Shown: one piece after another, positions 11,056-23,307 of the stretch
How positions within the stretch are numbered: position 1 is the first letter of the stretch
Layout of the letters: every line of letters begins with the position of its first letter
Source of the DNA: Pinus tabuliformis
Lineage: Eukaryota; Streptophyta; Pinopsida; Pinales; Pinaceae
NCBI GenBank assembly: GCA_031772625.1
Contig: CM062817.1
Span: forward strand, 954,841,705-954,905,704
Direction of reading: 5' to 3'
Length of the DNA stretch: 64,000 nt
Position numbers and translations under genes: made by a program
Notes under the pieces: model-generated
Told to the model about the DNA's origin: nothing
Seen by the model: the letters and a program-made list of their open reading frames with translations, nothing else
Databases searched by the model: none

Positions 11056-14000
11056 GGGCATCCTCAAATATAATGCCTGCTTCGGTTTGTTCCAAACTGA
11101 ACATTGAGCCCCAAAAGTCCACAATTCACATTGTGCAGTTAGATAGAACCAAGGTCCAGGTTTTAGGAGAAATTAACTCTGTAGCTATCAGGTTATCGGC
11201 CGATCCACGAGTAGTTCAAAGAATTGATATCTTAATTACAGATATACCTGAATTTTATGGTTTAATCTTGAGTAGGGATTGGTCTGAGAAGCTCCATGGA
11301 TATATTTCTACTGATTGGTCCCATATGTGGTTACCCTACAAGGGAAAGCCAAATCAAATAAAAATCAATCGGGAAAAACACATGACCCACACTGTTACAG
11401 AATTTGAACAGGAAAATCAACCAATAGCATTTAATAACAATATCTTGGGAAATTATTCATCTGAATCATTCTTTGGCAATTTCATAGCCCAACCATCTCC
11501 TTTCTCAGTAAACAATTTTACATCTCAGATTGAAAATTATTCACAAACAGATAGATCAAGATGTTTTAACAATACTGAGGAAACTGTAAATAAAATTGTT
11601 GATAATTCTTTATTTTGGTCACTATATTTTGATGGCTCTAAGTCTAGCGAAGGCTCGGGAGCAGGATGTATCTTGGTTAGCCCTCAGGGAGAAAAAATGA
11701 TGCTGTCCTGTAGGTTGGATTTTGAATGCACAAACAATACAGCTAAGTACGAAGCCTTAGTCCAAGGACTATACAAAGCGATTGGCCTCAAGGTTCAATA
11801 TTTGAAAGTGTTTGGCGATTTAGAAATTATTATTAAACAGGTGAGAAATATGATTCATTGTCTTTCTAGCCACCTCGAACATTATCAGTCGCTGGTACAA
11901 GAACTCACCTCTCAATTTTTAGCATTCAATATTTCTTCCATCTCTAGGTCTCAAAATTCAGCAGCTGACTTGCTAGCCAATGTTGCCTCCAAACTCCTGC
12001 CTTCTGAAGATTATAGCCCAGATATATTTTCAGTAGAGTTACTTTTTAGACCATCAATTACTAACAATGTCACTAATTGGAGAGTGTTCAATCACGATGA
12101 AGACATCTTACAATTTTTTACTTCCAAAAAGTCCTACGATGATCAGATCATAGAGGAAAGCGAGCATGATCTTCAAATGAGAGAAAAGCACGAGGAAAAC
12201 TCAATACCGAAGCCTGTGGTGAAGCTTGAGGATCTTTACGATATTAAAGATAGGTTTAAACCTGTGACCAATACAAAGCTCCAAAGTTCCACCTTAAGGT
12301 TTGAATTGATAACTCTCGGCATTGAGCAAAATCCTCAAAACATTAATTTAGGATTAGGACTTTCTATGGAAGAAAAGACAGCATTCATTAGACTGTTAAG
12401 GAAAAATAAACATGTCTTCGCTTGGAAATATGACGATTTAAAGACATATGATACATCTATCATCCAGCATACCATTCCAATGCTTGCCGAACAAAAACCA
12501 GTTCAACAAAAGCTGAGGAAAATACATCCGAACTTAGAGAGTCAAATAAAATCAGAACTCAATAAACTCTTGCAAGCTAAGATTATTTTTCCTGTTCGAA
12601 ACTCAAACTGGGTCTCCAATATGGTGCCTGTTAGGAAGAAAAATGGCGATATCAGGATTTGTATAGATTTCAGAAATCTGAATAAGGCAAGTCAAAAAGA
12701 TAATTTCCCATTACTTACTATGGAGCAGATACTCCATTCAGTAGTAGGATCTGAGTTGATGTCCTTTTTAGATGGTTTTTCAGGATATAACCAAGTTTTG
12801 GTCCATCCTGATGACAGACTCAAAACTACCTTCAGAACGAAATGGGGAACTTATGCTTATCAGAAAATGCCTTTTGGACTTATTAATGCAGGAGCCACGT
12901 TCCAAAGAGTGATGGATATAGCTTTCAAAGGATTGATCAACAAAACAGTAGTTGTCTACTTAGACGATATTACTGTATTTTCTAAGAAGAGATCCAATCA
13001 TTTGCATGATTTAAATCAAATCTTTGAACGCTGCAGAAGGTACGGTATTTCACTCAATCCCAAAAAATCCTTCTTCGCTCTTAATCAAGGAAATCTCTTA
13101 GGCTTTATTGTTTCCAAAGATGGCATTTATATTGATCCAGATAGGATTAAAGAAATCTCTGAAATCCCTTTTCCACATAATAAAAAATCCATGCAGTCAT
13201 TTTTAGGCCAAATTAATTTTGTCAAAAGATTTGTTCCGGACTTTTCTCACATCATTTTACCACTACAAAATATGATTAAGAAAAATTCAGTGTTTAGATG
13301 GGGATCAGCAGAAAAGGAAGCATTTGATTCCATTAAACAATCAATAATCAATGCCCCCGCTTTGAACACTCCTAATTTTTCTAATCATTTCACATTGTAT
13401 ACTATCGCATCCAATTCATCTTATGCAGCAGTACTCACTCAGATTAATGATCACAACTTGGAAGCACCGATTTCATTTTATAGTTCAAACCCGTAGGGTG
13501 ATGAACTGAATTATTCCAAAGTAGAAAAACAAGCCTTTGCTGTGTATAAAGCTGTCAAACATTACAGACCCTTCCTTTTAAAAGCCCATACAAAAGTTAT
13601 AGTTCCTTTTCCTGCAGTAAGGCAATTATTAATCCAAAGGGAATTAGGTGAAAAAAGTGAAAACTGGGTTATAGCACTTCAAGAATATGACTTGGAAATC
13701 AAGCCAGCAAAGATTTTTAGAGGCCATGGTTTTTGCAGGTTATTGGCAGGAGCATCCAACATTCAACAACCAGGTGATACAGAACATATCGAAGAAATCA
13801 ACCAGATAAATATTACTGATTCTGAATCACAATATGCAGACTTGATCTTTTACTTGAAAAATGGATATGCACCTCCTAACCTATCTTATAAAAATAAAAG
13901 GGCCATTAGATTAAAAGCAAGAAACTTCACAATCATTGATGATGTACTTTTTAGGCAAAATTATGATTCAATTTTATTAAGATGCCTAGAAAAACCTGAA

Positions 14001-15086
14001 GCACAAAAGGTTTTGCAGGAATTACATGATGGACCAGCGGGAGGACATTTTGGAGCTGACACAACAGCCCACAAAATCATTCATGCTGGATACTATTGGC
14101 CCATCCTGTTCAGAGATGTTCATGCATATGTAAGGAAATGCCGAAGTTGTCAAACCTCTAGTGGAAGACAAAGAAAGCCAGCTTTCCCTTTGCAACCAGT
14201 CAACATTGAACAACCATTTGAGCAATGGGGATTGGACATCATTGGAGAAATCACTCCACATTCTTCCAAAAAGCATAAGTATATCCTTACTGCCACTGAT
14301 TATTTTACTAAGTGGGTTGAAGCGATTCCTTTAAAGACAACAAATTCCGAGGCAATTATGGAATTCATAGACCAATTCATCATTACCAGGTTTGGTGTCC
14401 CAAATGCTCTTGTTTTTGATAATGCATCTTATTTCTCTAGAAATGCTATGTTTGATTTCGCTATTAAAAGAGGGTTTAAATTGAAATATTCTGCAAATTA
14501 CTATCCCCAGGGTAATGGTTTAGCAGAATCTACCAATAAAAATCTAGTTAAAATTATTAAGCGAACTATCGAACAAAATCACAAAAATTGGCACAAATCT
14601 TTAATATTCGCACTATGGGCTGATAGGATAACACAGAAGGCTTCCATAGGTTCTTCTCCATTCAATCTTGTATATGGGAAAGAAGCAGTTCTACCAACAA
14701 GTCTTGTCCTTCCTTCTCTAGCGCTAGTTCAGTTTATTGAAGAAAGCCCTTCTTCTTCTATTCAACTCAGACATGATCAAATCTTAAAATTAGAAGAGGA
14801 AAGAGAAAGGGCCAAAATTACTCATGCAAAACATCAGCAAATCATCAAGTCATACTTTGATTCAACTTCATCCAGTTCAAAACAGTTGCAAGTCGGTGAT
14901 CTAGTTCTGAAATGGGACAAAGCCCATGAGGATAAAGGAAAACACACCAAGTTCCAGAAAATGTGGCTTGGACCATTTCAGATCTGCGAGAAGATAGGCC
15001 ATTCGACATTCATATTACAAGATTTATCAGGTAAGAGAGATTCTCTTCCTGTTAATGGCCTCATCTTAAAGAAATTCTTCAATTGA
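11046..15086 (+). pseudogene. Y pol: protease, extra RNase H, RT, RNase H, integrase
   Basis: One frame runs to 15086 with a single internal TAG (13494-13496). Domain order: protease remainder (ASSNIMP; FYGLILSRDW); an RNase H before RT (about 11612-12000) with acidic residues in YFDGSK, AKYEALVQGL, VFGDLEII and NSAADLLANV; RT (about 12490-13130) with VVYLDD at 12950-12971; a second RNase H (about 13290-13760) whose first Asp is replaced (LYTIASNSS); then integrase with an HHCC zinc region (about 14020-14160) and D-D-E residues in GLDIIGE, FDNASYF and GLAESTN. A GPFQI-containing tail ends the protein, with no chromodomain. The enzymes copy and integrate element RNA. The coding is close to intact; the extra RNase H upstream of RT is the unusual feature. 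Confidence 0.88.
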
Positions 15087-16161
15087 GGAGGCAACCCCTT
15101 CTCTTTTTTTAGTTTAGTAGAATTTGTAGTTTGTAGGACCATTAGGAAATAAAGTTGTAAGGTATCTTCCATTGACCTTTGCTGTATCTAAAAGTTGCTC
15201 AAAGAAGTAGTGTTGATATTTACTTTTAAATAATATAAGCCTTAAACAAAAGGGACAATTTCTAGGAAACTAGTTATATTCACATTCTGAAACCACATTT
15301 CAATTTTTGTGAAATCTTCTCAAGGTTTAGAAGTATTGTAAATCATTTTATGGTTTTCAAATTGGTCACAAAACGGTTATCAATATCAAAAACAGAAACT
15401 AATCCAACTTTAGCATCTTCAACTCTTACCCTGTCATCCATTCACTCTTAAGGAGAAAACTGTCCATCCCATTCATCAAAGTTTGTGATTACTCAGAGTG
15501 TAATTCTAAAATATTTGATATAAAAGATAAGGGGTCTTATTACAAGCCTTCTTACCATGATCATCGGGAAATAGTTTAACCGACATTACCAACACTGCAT
15601 ACCAAAACAGGCTAATGGATTAGAATCATAAGACAAGGGGTCTCATGACGAGCCAACTTGTTCGGTTAGATTACTACCAGTGAATGGCATTGTCAAAAAG
15701 CTGGCCACCAAACCAGGACAATGGCTTTTTATCTTACAAAATAATAGAAAAACAAAAAGAGATACAAAATATGAAAGCATGTTTTGAATTCATTCTTTTA
15801 ATCATACTCTGAAATGGATGGGATAATGAACAATAACATGGTTAAAAGGTATCCCTGTTGAAACTATGAACGTTTGCTGGCAACAGAGGCTCTACCTATG
15901 ACAAAGGAGTCAATTAAAAAGGCTGAGTTTGAAAGGTTTTCTGTTTTATCATTGTCAACCAATAGAGGCCAATTTAAAACTTAGAATGTATCTAATTTTT
16001 AACAAGAGAAGAAATTAGAAAAAATAGCTTTTATTTTATTCAGAATGTATATATACCTAGTTATATTAGAATTTTCCTCTTTGATAAGATTCCTATTTAA
16101 AGAAAGTTTAAGTATTTCAGTACTTCTCATAGATAACTGTTTCTCCCAGCGAATCGCCAAT
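15087..16161 (+). other. Y 3' untranslated internal region
   Basis: No gene recognised. A phrase similar to AAGGGGTCTTATTACAAGCC occurs at about 15529 and again at about 15634. The bases directly before the 3' LTR (CCCAGCGAATCGCCAA) are not purine-rich, so no conventional polypurine tract is seen. Confidence 0.6.
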
Positions 16162-19100
16162 TGTTGTGCTCTACAACAACCCCCCATTTCATACAATTTT
16201 TATTTTTCAAAACTACAATATGAAATGGGTCCCTTTTCATTTAAATTGGTATCAACTTATCATTATTCAAAAGGTCCCAAAAGAAATAAAACATTATAAA
16301 CATTTTTGATAAATCACTTAATCGGTCTTCTAATAAAGAATGAATAATCCTTTATTATTGCGATAAAGCGATCGCAAGATCGCATATCGCAATAAAAAAG
16401 GATGCATGATATAAAGACCCATTTATTTTCCCCAATGCGACAATGCACAAATGACAATCGGGTATCAGGAAGGCAAGCGATCATAACAAAAGGTCCCTCT
16501 CTGCTCCGATGCGATATCGCTATCAGCGATCGAGGAGCGTAGCATGCATCCATCTAAAGCCCGCATTTAAAACTCCTGATGCAAATTGGCGATATCGCTA
16601 TCGGCAATCAGGGATTCCGAAAGGACACCAATATAACAACTTAAGCATTCCCCCAATTGCCGATTGCGATAAAGCTCGGCGCATATTTCAAAAAAGATTG
16701 ATAAAGCCGGGATATATTATGGTTATTTAATATTAAAGGCCTTTCTCTTCCTGATAGTGATTCACTTACGCTCAACCGCCAAAACATCAAAGCCAAGCTT
16801 AAATGAATCATTCGGCCAATAAACGATATGATGAGCATTTAAAGGATTGACAGGTTTAAACGACCATTTAATGAAACAGTAAGGCTAAAATCTCTTCAGA
16901 GATTGTATCCGCGGCTACCTTAAGTTAATCCTCCATTATTCATTGGTTAATATATGTTGTTCATATTTGGTTTGTGCCACTAATTCTCCGCATTACGTTC
17001 ATTTTCTCTCCTGTGCAGAGCTCTTCCAAAGCAACAAATTCAAGGCAAATGGGGAAGAAATCTAAGAAAACTGGAACAAATTCCGCTTCGGCAGTTACAT
17101 GACAACACATTGCCGATCCAGGACCAAGCAAAAAGGGACTAATATAGGACACCACATGTCTACGACTCGGTAAAAATACTTGACTGAGCATCTACAATCT
17201 GATTGAGGCCGAAGAACCTGAGGTAACAACAGTGCAAGCCACAGCAGACCCGACCCGGAAGTCTGATGCTACTCTAAAGGATTTAGCGGACTATTACCTT
17301 AATCGGATAGCAGCCCGAGAACAAATTCTCCCATATACAGATGTGGTGAGATGGACAATTGAAGAAATCCCAATCACCAACAGAACATTTTGCACCATGG
17401 ACGGGAGAGTGTTCGGCTCGTTTCAACATGATGATTTGAGGCAAATGTACCATTTGCCTCCACCGGAGAAGAAGTACAACAAAGCATTCCTGGAGAAATT
17501 CAGAAATGAAAACGACATTGAATCAGAACCCATACGGGATTGGAGGCAAAACCCAGCGAAACACAAGCATGAGTCTTCGGGTAAGTACTCTATCGATTCC
17601 TTGTGTTCTCCTTATTGTTATGCCAGAGTAATGATGTATAGGTTGTGGGGGTTACATGATTTTTCAAACTTCACTATAGAGATGGTACCATTAATGGAAG
17701 CAACATGCAATAGTGAAATAATGGATTGGGGAAATATACTGTCTGATAAGTTAGCAACAACGGTTCTTGAATTCAGAAACAAATCCCGTGTTACTGAAAG
17801 GTTCATTACCCCATTTTACTATAGTGCCTACATCTTGGATACCCTGTGTTTTAATTCCGAATTTCCTGTGCTGGGGTGGAGATGGACTCAACAAGACCCC
17901 ATGCCCATTCATATATACCACCAGAAGTTATGGAAAGCCCACTATAAACACCATTTATGTCAAGTTTGCAATGGTTTTATGTTACCCATTCACTATGCCA
18001 TTTTTGACAAACCTGCTCCTAAGATTTCCTCACAAGCGGAGATTGACTTGATAGCCATAGGGAGATGGTTCGGAGAAGAAAAATTCACCTATGTAAGAGT
18101 TTTCGGCAGCCATGCCAAGCCTCATGTCCTCCCTTTGTATACACCCGACAAACTGTTAGCCCGAGAGGTAGCATATTAGATTACATCCGAAGGAGTTACA
18201 CAGACTCTAAGGAATAAAAAGAAGCAGGTTTGGCCTCCTTTTCCTCTAATATGTGGTGTTTACGCTCTGCATGACTATAAACATGCAGAGAAAGAAGCAG
18301 ATAAGATTAATGCACTGAATCTCGCCACTCTTCCTAACAGGCGATTTGATCCAAACAAAGTCGCCTACAATGTACTTGAACATGCAAAGCTCACTAAATT
18401 TGAACATAAAGATGATGAGTTTGATGACCTGTTCTCCTCAGCCGAGTCGCTATTTCAGGTTCAATCATTAGCCAAAATGAGATATCATGATGACGGGTTA
18501 GTTGAATTTAACAGACTTAGAGAGTAGAGGTTGCAAACTCTGCCTCTAGATCTGTTAGCAACGACCCCGATGACACAATCAAGCGAGCCTGAGCAGCGAC
18601 TTACCAATGAACCTCCTGCTACATCAGAAATTGCTGGAGAAATCCAAACAAAAGAGTAGGAGGAAGGGCAGAGAAAAGAGCAGGAGGAAGTGTAGAGAAA
18701 AGAGCAGGAGGAAGTGCAGAGGAAAGAGCAGGATCAGAGTAGCACGGACGTGAATGTAGATGCCCAGATTGACCCGAAATTGCTCCAGGAATGGCAGCAA
18801 TTCGACTCAATCATAAGTAATCTTGAGAGCTCAAAGGAAGCCGATACATCTAAAGTGGCTGAGACACATGATACAACATCAAAGAGGTTCCAAGTGGAAC
18901 CAGCGGCCTACCCTTTCTACAGGAATAGAGATAATTCCCAAGGATCCTTTGGATCAGATCGTTTTGCAAGTGGAGGATATCCCTCCATTGGATGTCTTCT
19001 ACAACCCAAAGCACAGGGCTATAGTAAAACGACAACGGAAAAGGAGAAGGACTGATCAACCTTCCCTATTCCCTGAACAAACAGTGACAACCAATGTGGT

Positions 19101-21084
19101 TTGGAAAGAGGAATTTGATCCTTCTGATGAACTTACAAAATTGTCCCAATATGCTGGAGCCTATTCGGCGGCCACCATGGACAAGGCATTAGAAGTGACT
19201 AATCTGTTAAGAGAAAAGGACCAAGCAATCGCCTCGCTACAGGTAAAATTATCGGAGGCATGACAGAAAGCAGAGCAACTTGAACAACAGTTGTCTACGC
19301 AGCAACAAATTAATAATCAAGTGAATAAACAATTGCAGGAAGAGAAACAAAGAATTGATTCAAGTGCAATTCAAAAGCAGAAAGAGTTGTCGGAAGCATT
19401 GGCAAAATTAAAAGCAATGAATGAACAGATGATGAAGTCGAAAGATGAGCAAATTTCTCAATTATCAGGCCAAATAGAAAAGTCCAAGAATCTTCCACAA
19501 CTTGTTGAGTTCAGAGCCGAAGCACTACATATTAACAAAGCATTGGTAACAAAAATAAGACTATTATGTCAGAAGATCGCTCAAGCAAAACCCATATGTG
19601 ACATAACAACATCAATAATTGATAAATCAGTTGATGCTAGAACAGACTTGGAGCAGGACGATGAGACCTTAACCAGCTTTCTTGAGTGGCAAGACACTGA
19701 TGAGGGACAGGCAGCTAATTTGCCAAAAATCTTAGAATCCCATAAGGGAATCCTATTTATGGAATGGCAGTCCCAGTTAATGAAGGCAGAGAGAGCAGTT
19801 TCCATATGCAAGTTAACCACAAGTAATTTGGTTGAATTGATTAATGATACTCTCTACTTATCTAACATGATCTCTCAATGTACCCCAAGTAAATTACTAT
19901 CGGCTAAAACATTGGAGTAGTCATGTTATCAAGAGCTGGAGAAGAATGGGAGATTGATCGCAGGCATTAACAGTTTGACTTGGGACACCTATTGGTTGTT
20001 CCTAGTAAAACCATACAGCCAGAGAGCCGCCCTCAAATGCCTGACAGATGCAATCGGGTGTATCATTCCCGATATACAAGATGCCACCTATGCTGCTCAA
20101 CTCAATTCTCGTCTCAACCGACCTCCAGAAGTGGAACCAATGCTAGCAATATGCCAACTCAGGTCAAAAGGTAAACAGCCAAAGTGATGAATCATGCTGC
20201 CGACTGCCAGATTGCTATGAGGAATATACTGCAAATCAAGTTGTACCAATTAAGTAGGATTTTAATTTCATAGTTAGTTAGTTTTAATCAAGTATTTATA
20301 GACCCTTTCAATGCATTGGAAAGGGTCGTAAGTTTTTGTATATGACTTAAACCTGAAGTTGCACTACTGTACTTCAGGCATATTTTTTTATAAAGACTGG
20401 GCCAATTATTCTAATTTTGATAACGAAGCTTTTATGTGGATGTGCACTACTGCCTTTATTTAAAAGTATTTCTGAGTCGGAAGAAGGAATTCAAATAGCG
20501 ATTGATGTTGGGAATGATTTGCAGCTCATATGGTACTACTATCTATGTCTGAGTTCATTCTGTTTATGTGAATTTTTGTTTGATCGCTCTTGCTATTATC
20601 AGATATATGCGTGTGTTTTTAACAACATTCTTTACAATTTCCACTATTGGATATTTACAGCATGCTTTTCTTTTATCATACATGTATTGGTAATATAAAA
20701 GGATAAGTGTAACAATGTTTTGTTAATCACTTTGTTCATCTATTTGAACAAAGCAATCATTAAGTGAATGAATGTCTATGTTTATTGTGTAGAGTCATCT
20801 ATATGCCTATCAATGAACAAAGATCATCAAGCGTTGCACTTAAAAGAATAGAAGCCTCCCGGGATAGAATAGTCATTTATATTTTTACTGTTAGATTAAG
20901 TCATCCACTCATTATCGTTTATTAGAAACAAATCACTCATCCATCCCCTTTTATTCATTATTGGGAAACTGGTCCCATTATATCCAGTCGGAGCCAGCAT
21001 CTTAAATGGAAAAGGAGCTGTATTAAGGTCCGGACTGGGTGGTTATCCCCCAATGTTGATACAACGATTTTTGGGGCATCAACA
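16162..21084 (+). repeat. Y 3' LTR (4923 bp)
   Basis: It begins TGTTGTGCTC, ends CATCAACA, and matches the 5' LTR throughout. It is followed by the CAGAG duplication and the rest of the X1 LTR. Confidence 0.92.
17049..20187 (+). pseudogene. LTR-encoded accessory protein of Y, 3' LTR copy
   Basis: Same gene as 4985-8149, starting at ATG 17049 (product begins MGKKSKKTG) and ending with the same tail. Stops here differ from the 5' LTR copy: TGA near 17099, TAG near 18177, TAG in the acidic repeat region (near 18524, 18657 and 18693), TGA near 19261 and TAG near 19918. Two 1-nt deletions (an A-run and a C-run near 18885-18910) shift the frame. At each of these places the 5' copy is open, and conversely the 5' copy's three stops are sense codons here. 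The two copies therefore decayed independently after insertion. One 24-bp unit is missing relative to the 5' copy. Function unknown. Confidence 0.7.
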
Positions 21085-21710
21085 CAGAGAGAGGACACTA
21101 ATCAAATCTCAAAAACTGACTCACCCCCCTTGCAAACATCTTTATATGGATCCCTCATCCCATAGATCCGGGGGCTGGAATTTTGTATCTTGTAAGGAAG
21201 TGCTGCTGGTTTCTTGGTGTAACTTCATAGTGTTGGGTGATCTAAGCTTTTCATGAGGTGAAGAAGGGCTTTCTTGCTGAGAGGATGATGCTGGGTCAGA
21301 ACAATTGGTTGTAATCCTCTTTTCTATTCTTGACTATTAATAGAGCTATTCAAGTTTTCCTCCACATTCTTGTATCATTGATGGTATATGCATTTGTGTG
21401 GTCAATATATATCTGGTCCTATATTGTTTATGATAGTAGATCTATGTTCTTGGATAGTGTTATGCTGCTTTGATTCTACAGGTGATCTTTGAAGCTGGGT
21501 AGACAAGGAAGCGAGTGGCAAAGATCTATCAGAAGAGAGAGGAATCAAGCAAGGAACCAAGCGCAAGATAGAGGTTGGTCTCCTTCTTTCCCCTCTTATC
21601 TACTTCTCATAAAGGAAAACGAAAGTTGTTTTAGTTTGTTTGCTTCTAAGGTAGCTACCAGCCTTAGTGGGACTAGCATCTCTGCATAGACACTAGATTT
21701 CCCGATAACA
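21085..21710 (+). repeat. X1 3' LTR, right piece
   Basis: After the second CAGAG (21085-21089) the X-type LTR resumes with AGAGGACACTAATC and runs to CCCGATAACA at 21710. It matches X2 LTR positions 47785-48408. The polyadenylation hexamer of X2 (AATAAA) is changed here to AATAGA. Confidence 0.9.
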
Positions 21711-23209
21711 CCAGAGACCAATTTTCTTAATTTTTGGAGGGCATCATAATGTAGATGGGCTAATATTTGGTTCCATAACTTGCTTAGGTGATTAGTATTA
21801 TGAACCAATGCTAGAAGAGGTCTTTTGTTGACTCTATAGAGTCCTTCAGATCTTGATCCTAATTTGAATGCATCTCTCATAGGTGAACCAGCAGACCAAG
21901 CCAAAACTTTTCCTTTGATGAAGGCAACCTTCATCCCTTTATCTTCCAAAGTGGATATAGATACCAAATTATTCATTAATCCTGGTACATACATAACATC
22001 GTGCAACAAAATTGATTCCCAAAAATTGAAATGAAATTTGATGGACCCAAAACATTTTACTGGATGAGTAGAGCTGTCTCCAAGAATAATCTTCAGGTTA
22101 GTCTCCCTCTCTACTATATTAGAGAGAACTTCCTTATATCTAGAGAAATGATGAGTGGCCCCACTATCGACCATCCAACTATCCCATGAATCCAGAGGAG
22201 AAAAACTAGTAAGTGTAGAAATAAGAATGTATTCATATTGATTTACAACATTACTTTCATACCTGGGAAATCTTGACTTCTTTTGAGGATGATGATCTTC
22301 TTCATGGTTGCTTGAGGTATACATTCTTCTACTTTCATATCTTTTATTGTAGTTATTTATTAAATCATATTTTCTCCTATTATTATTTAACCTGTTGTTG
22401 TTTCTTCTAGAGTTGTAACGTGTTTCTTTGTTCTTCTTGGGACAATCTTGTGCATAATGACCCTTCTTGTGACAATTATAGCATTCAATATGAGACGATG
22501 TTCTATCATCCTTTATTTTTTCATTTTGAGGAGGAGGTCTTCTTGATGGACCTCCTTTTCCTTTCTTCTTAATTTTTTCATGAGAGATATATGCAGCGGG
22601 CTCTCCTTCTTCATGTTTTTGAATCATTCCTCTTGATATCATCCTTAATTCTTCTTATGTCAGCATTCCAACAATTTCATAAAATGTCAGGAGGACATTG
22701 TTGTTGCTTATGGAAGTAATGAAGGTTTACCAAATAGGAGGGAGGCCTCTTAGAGTCACGATCACCAATTCTCTGTTAGGCACATATTCTCCAACTCTTT
22801 GCAATTAATCTCTAAGACAAGATATCCTCATTATGTAGGATTGCACAAACTCTCCTTTGTTCATCTTAGTGTCTTTGAGTTGATATTTCAAGGAGATGAT
22901 TTCATTCAAATTGTTGACTTCAATCATGCTGAATATCTTATCATACATGTCTTTATACCTTCTCAAGTTTCCAACATATGCAAGTAAATTATCTTGTAAA
23001 CCATTAGCTATAATTTTCTTTGCTTTTAACTCACCTTTCTTGTGCTTGTTTTTTATAGCAGCGGAAGCATTCTCGGGAGGCTCATGTACTCTTCCTTGAA
23101 TATAATCCAAAACATCATTGTTATCAACTATGATCTCCAACCTGACTTTCCATGCAACAAAATTGGATGAGTCACCCAACTTCTCATCACTCTTGAAGAA
23201 GGAAGTCAT
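21711..23209 (-). pseudogene. C1 copia gag-protease-pre-integrase region
   Basis: One minus-strand frame carries a UBN2-type gag (DSSNFVAWKVRLEII), a CCHC knuckle (CYNCHKKGHYAQDC), protease active site (WMVDSGATHHF) and a degenerate GAG-pre-integrase motif (LWNQILAHLHYDAL, where family members usually have His as the third residue). Three in-frame stops lie between about 22650 and 22805. The protein ends abruptly at 21711, where the X1 LTR begins. Its role would be capsid, polyprotein cleavage and integration; it is dead by truncation and stops. Confidence 0.85.
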
Positions 23210-23290
23210 CTTGTCTTTGACTAGATCGGCTCTTTCAATTTTCCAAGGATGATTGCTTCAATTCTTGTCTCCTTTTGGGCTTGTCCTTCA

Positions 23291-23307
23291 CCTTAGCTTT
23301 GAAACCA
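23291..23307 (-). other. C1 primer-binding site
   Basis: On the minus strand TGGTTTCAAAGC abuts the LTR end. It differs from the common copia initiator-Met PBS (TGGTATCAGAGC) at two positions. Confidence 0.6.

Larger units (their letters stand above)
4098..21084 (+). mobile_element. Y: 17-kb Ty3/gypsy (Tat-like) element with giant ORF-bearing LTRs
   Basis: Both ends are defined. The element starts TGTTGTGCTC, ends GGGGCATCAACA, and is flanked by the 5-bp duplication CAGAG (4093-4097 and 21085-21089) inside the X1 LTR, which reads continuously when Y is removed. LTRs are 4949 bp (4098-9046) and 4923 bp (16162-21084). The interior holds a PBS, gag, protease, an extra RNase H, RT, RNase H and integrase in that order. 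Each LTR contains a long decayed frame on the element's own strand. The RNase H upstream of RT places it near the Tat/Ogre branch of non-chromodomain gypsy elements (family knowledge). Scattered stops and frameshifts mean it is no longer autonomous. Confidence 0.92.
1..21710 (+). mobile_element. X1: Ty3/gypsy gag-protease element, 5' end outside window, interrupted by Y
   Basis: The left window edge cuts the element inside gag. Visible parts are gag-protease coding sequence (2-1336), a 2.3-kb non-coding 3' region, a polypurine tract (3670-3682) and a 3' LTR beginning TGTTATAAAC at 3683. That LTR is interrupted at 4097 by element Y and resumes at 21090, ending CCCGATAACA at 21710. Its identity comes from close similarity to the complete relative X2 (47369-57301) over the 3' region and LTR. 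No reverse transcriptase or integrase lies between protease and 3' LTR. The element sits inside copia C1; the next five bases (CCAGA, 21711-21715) would be its target duplication, which cannot be tested because the 5' end is missing. Confidence 0.85.
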
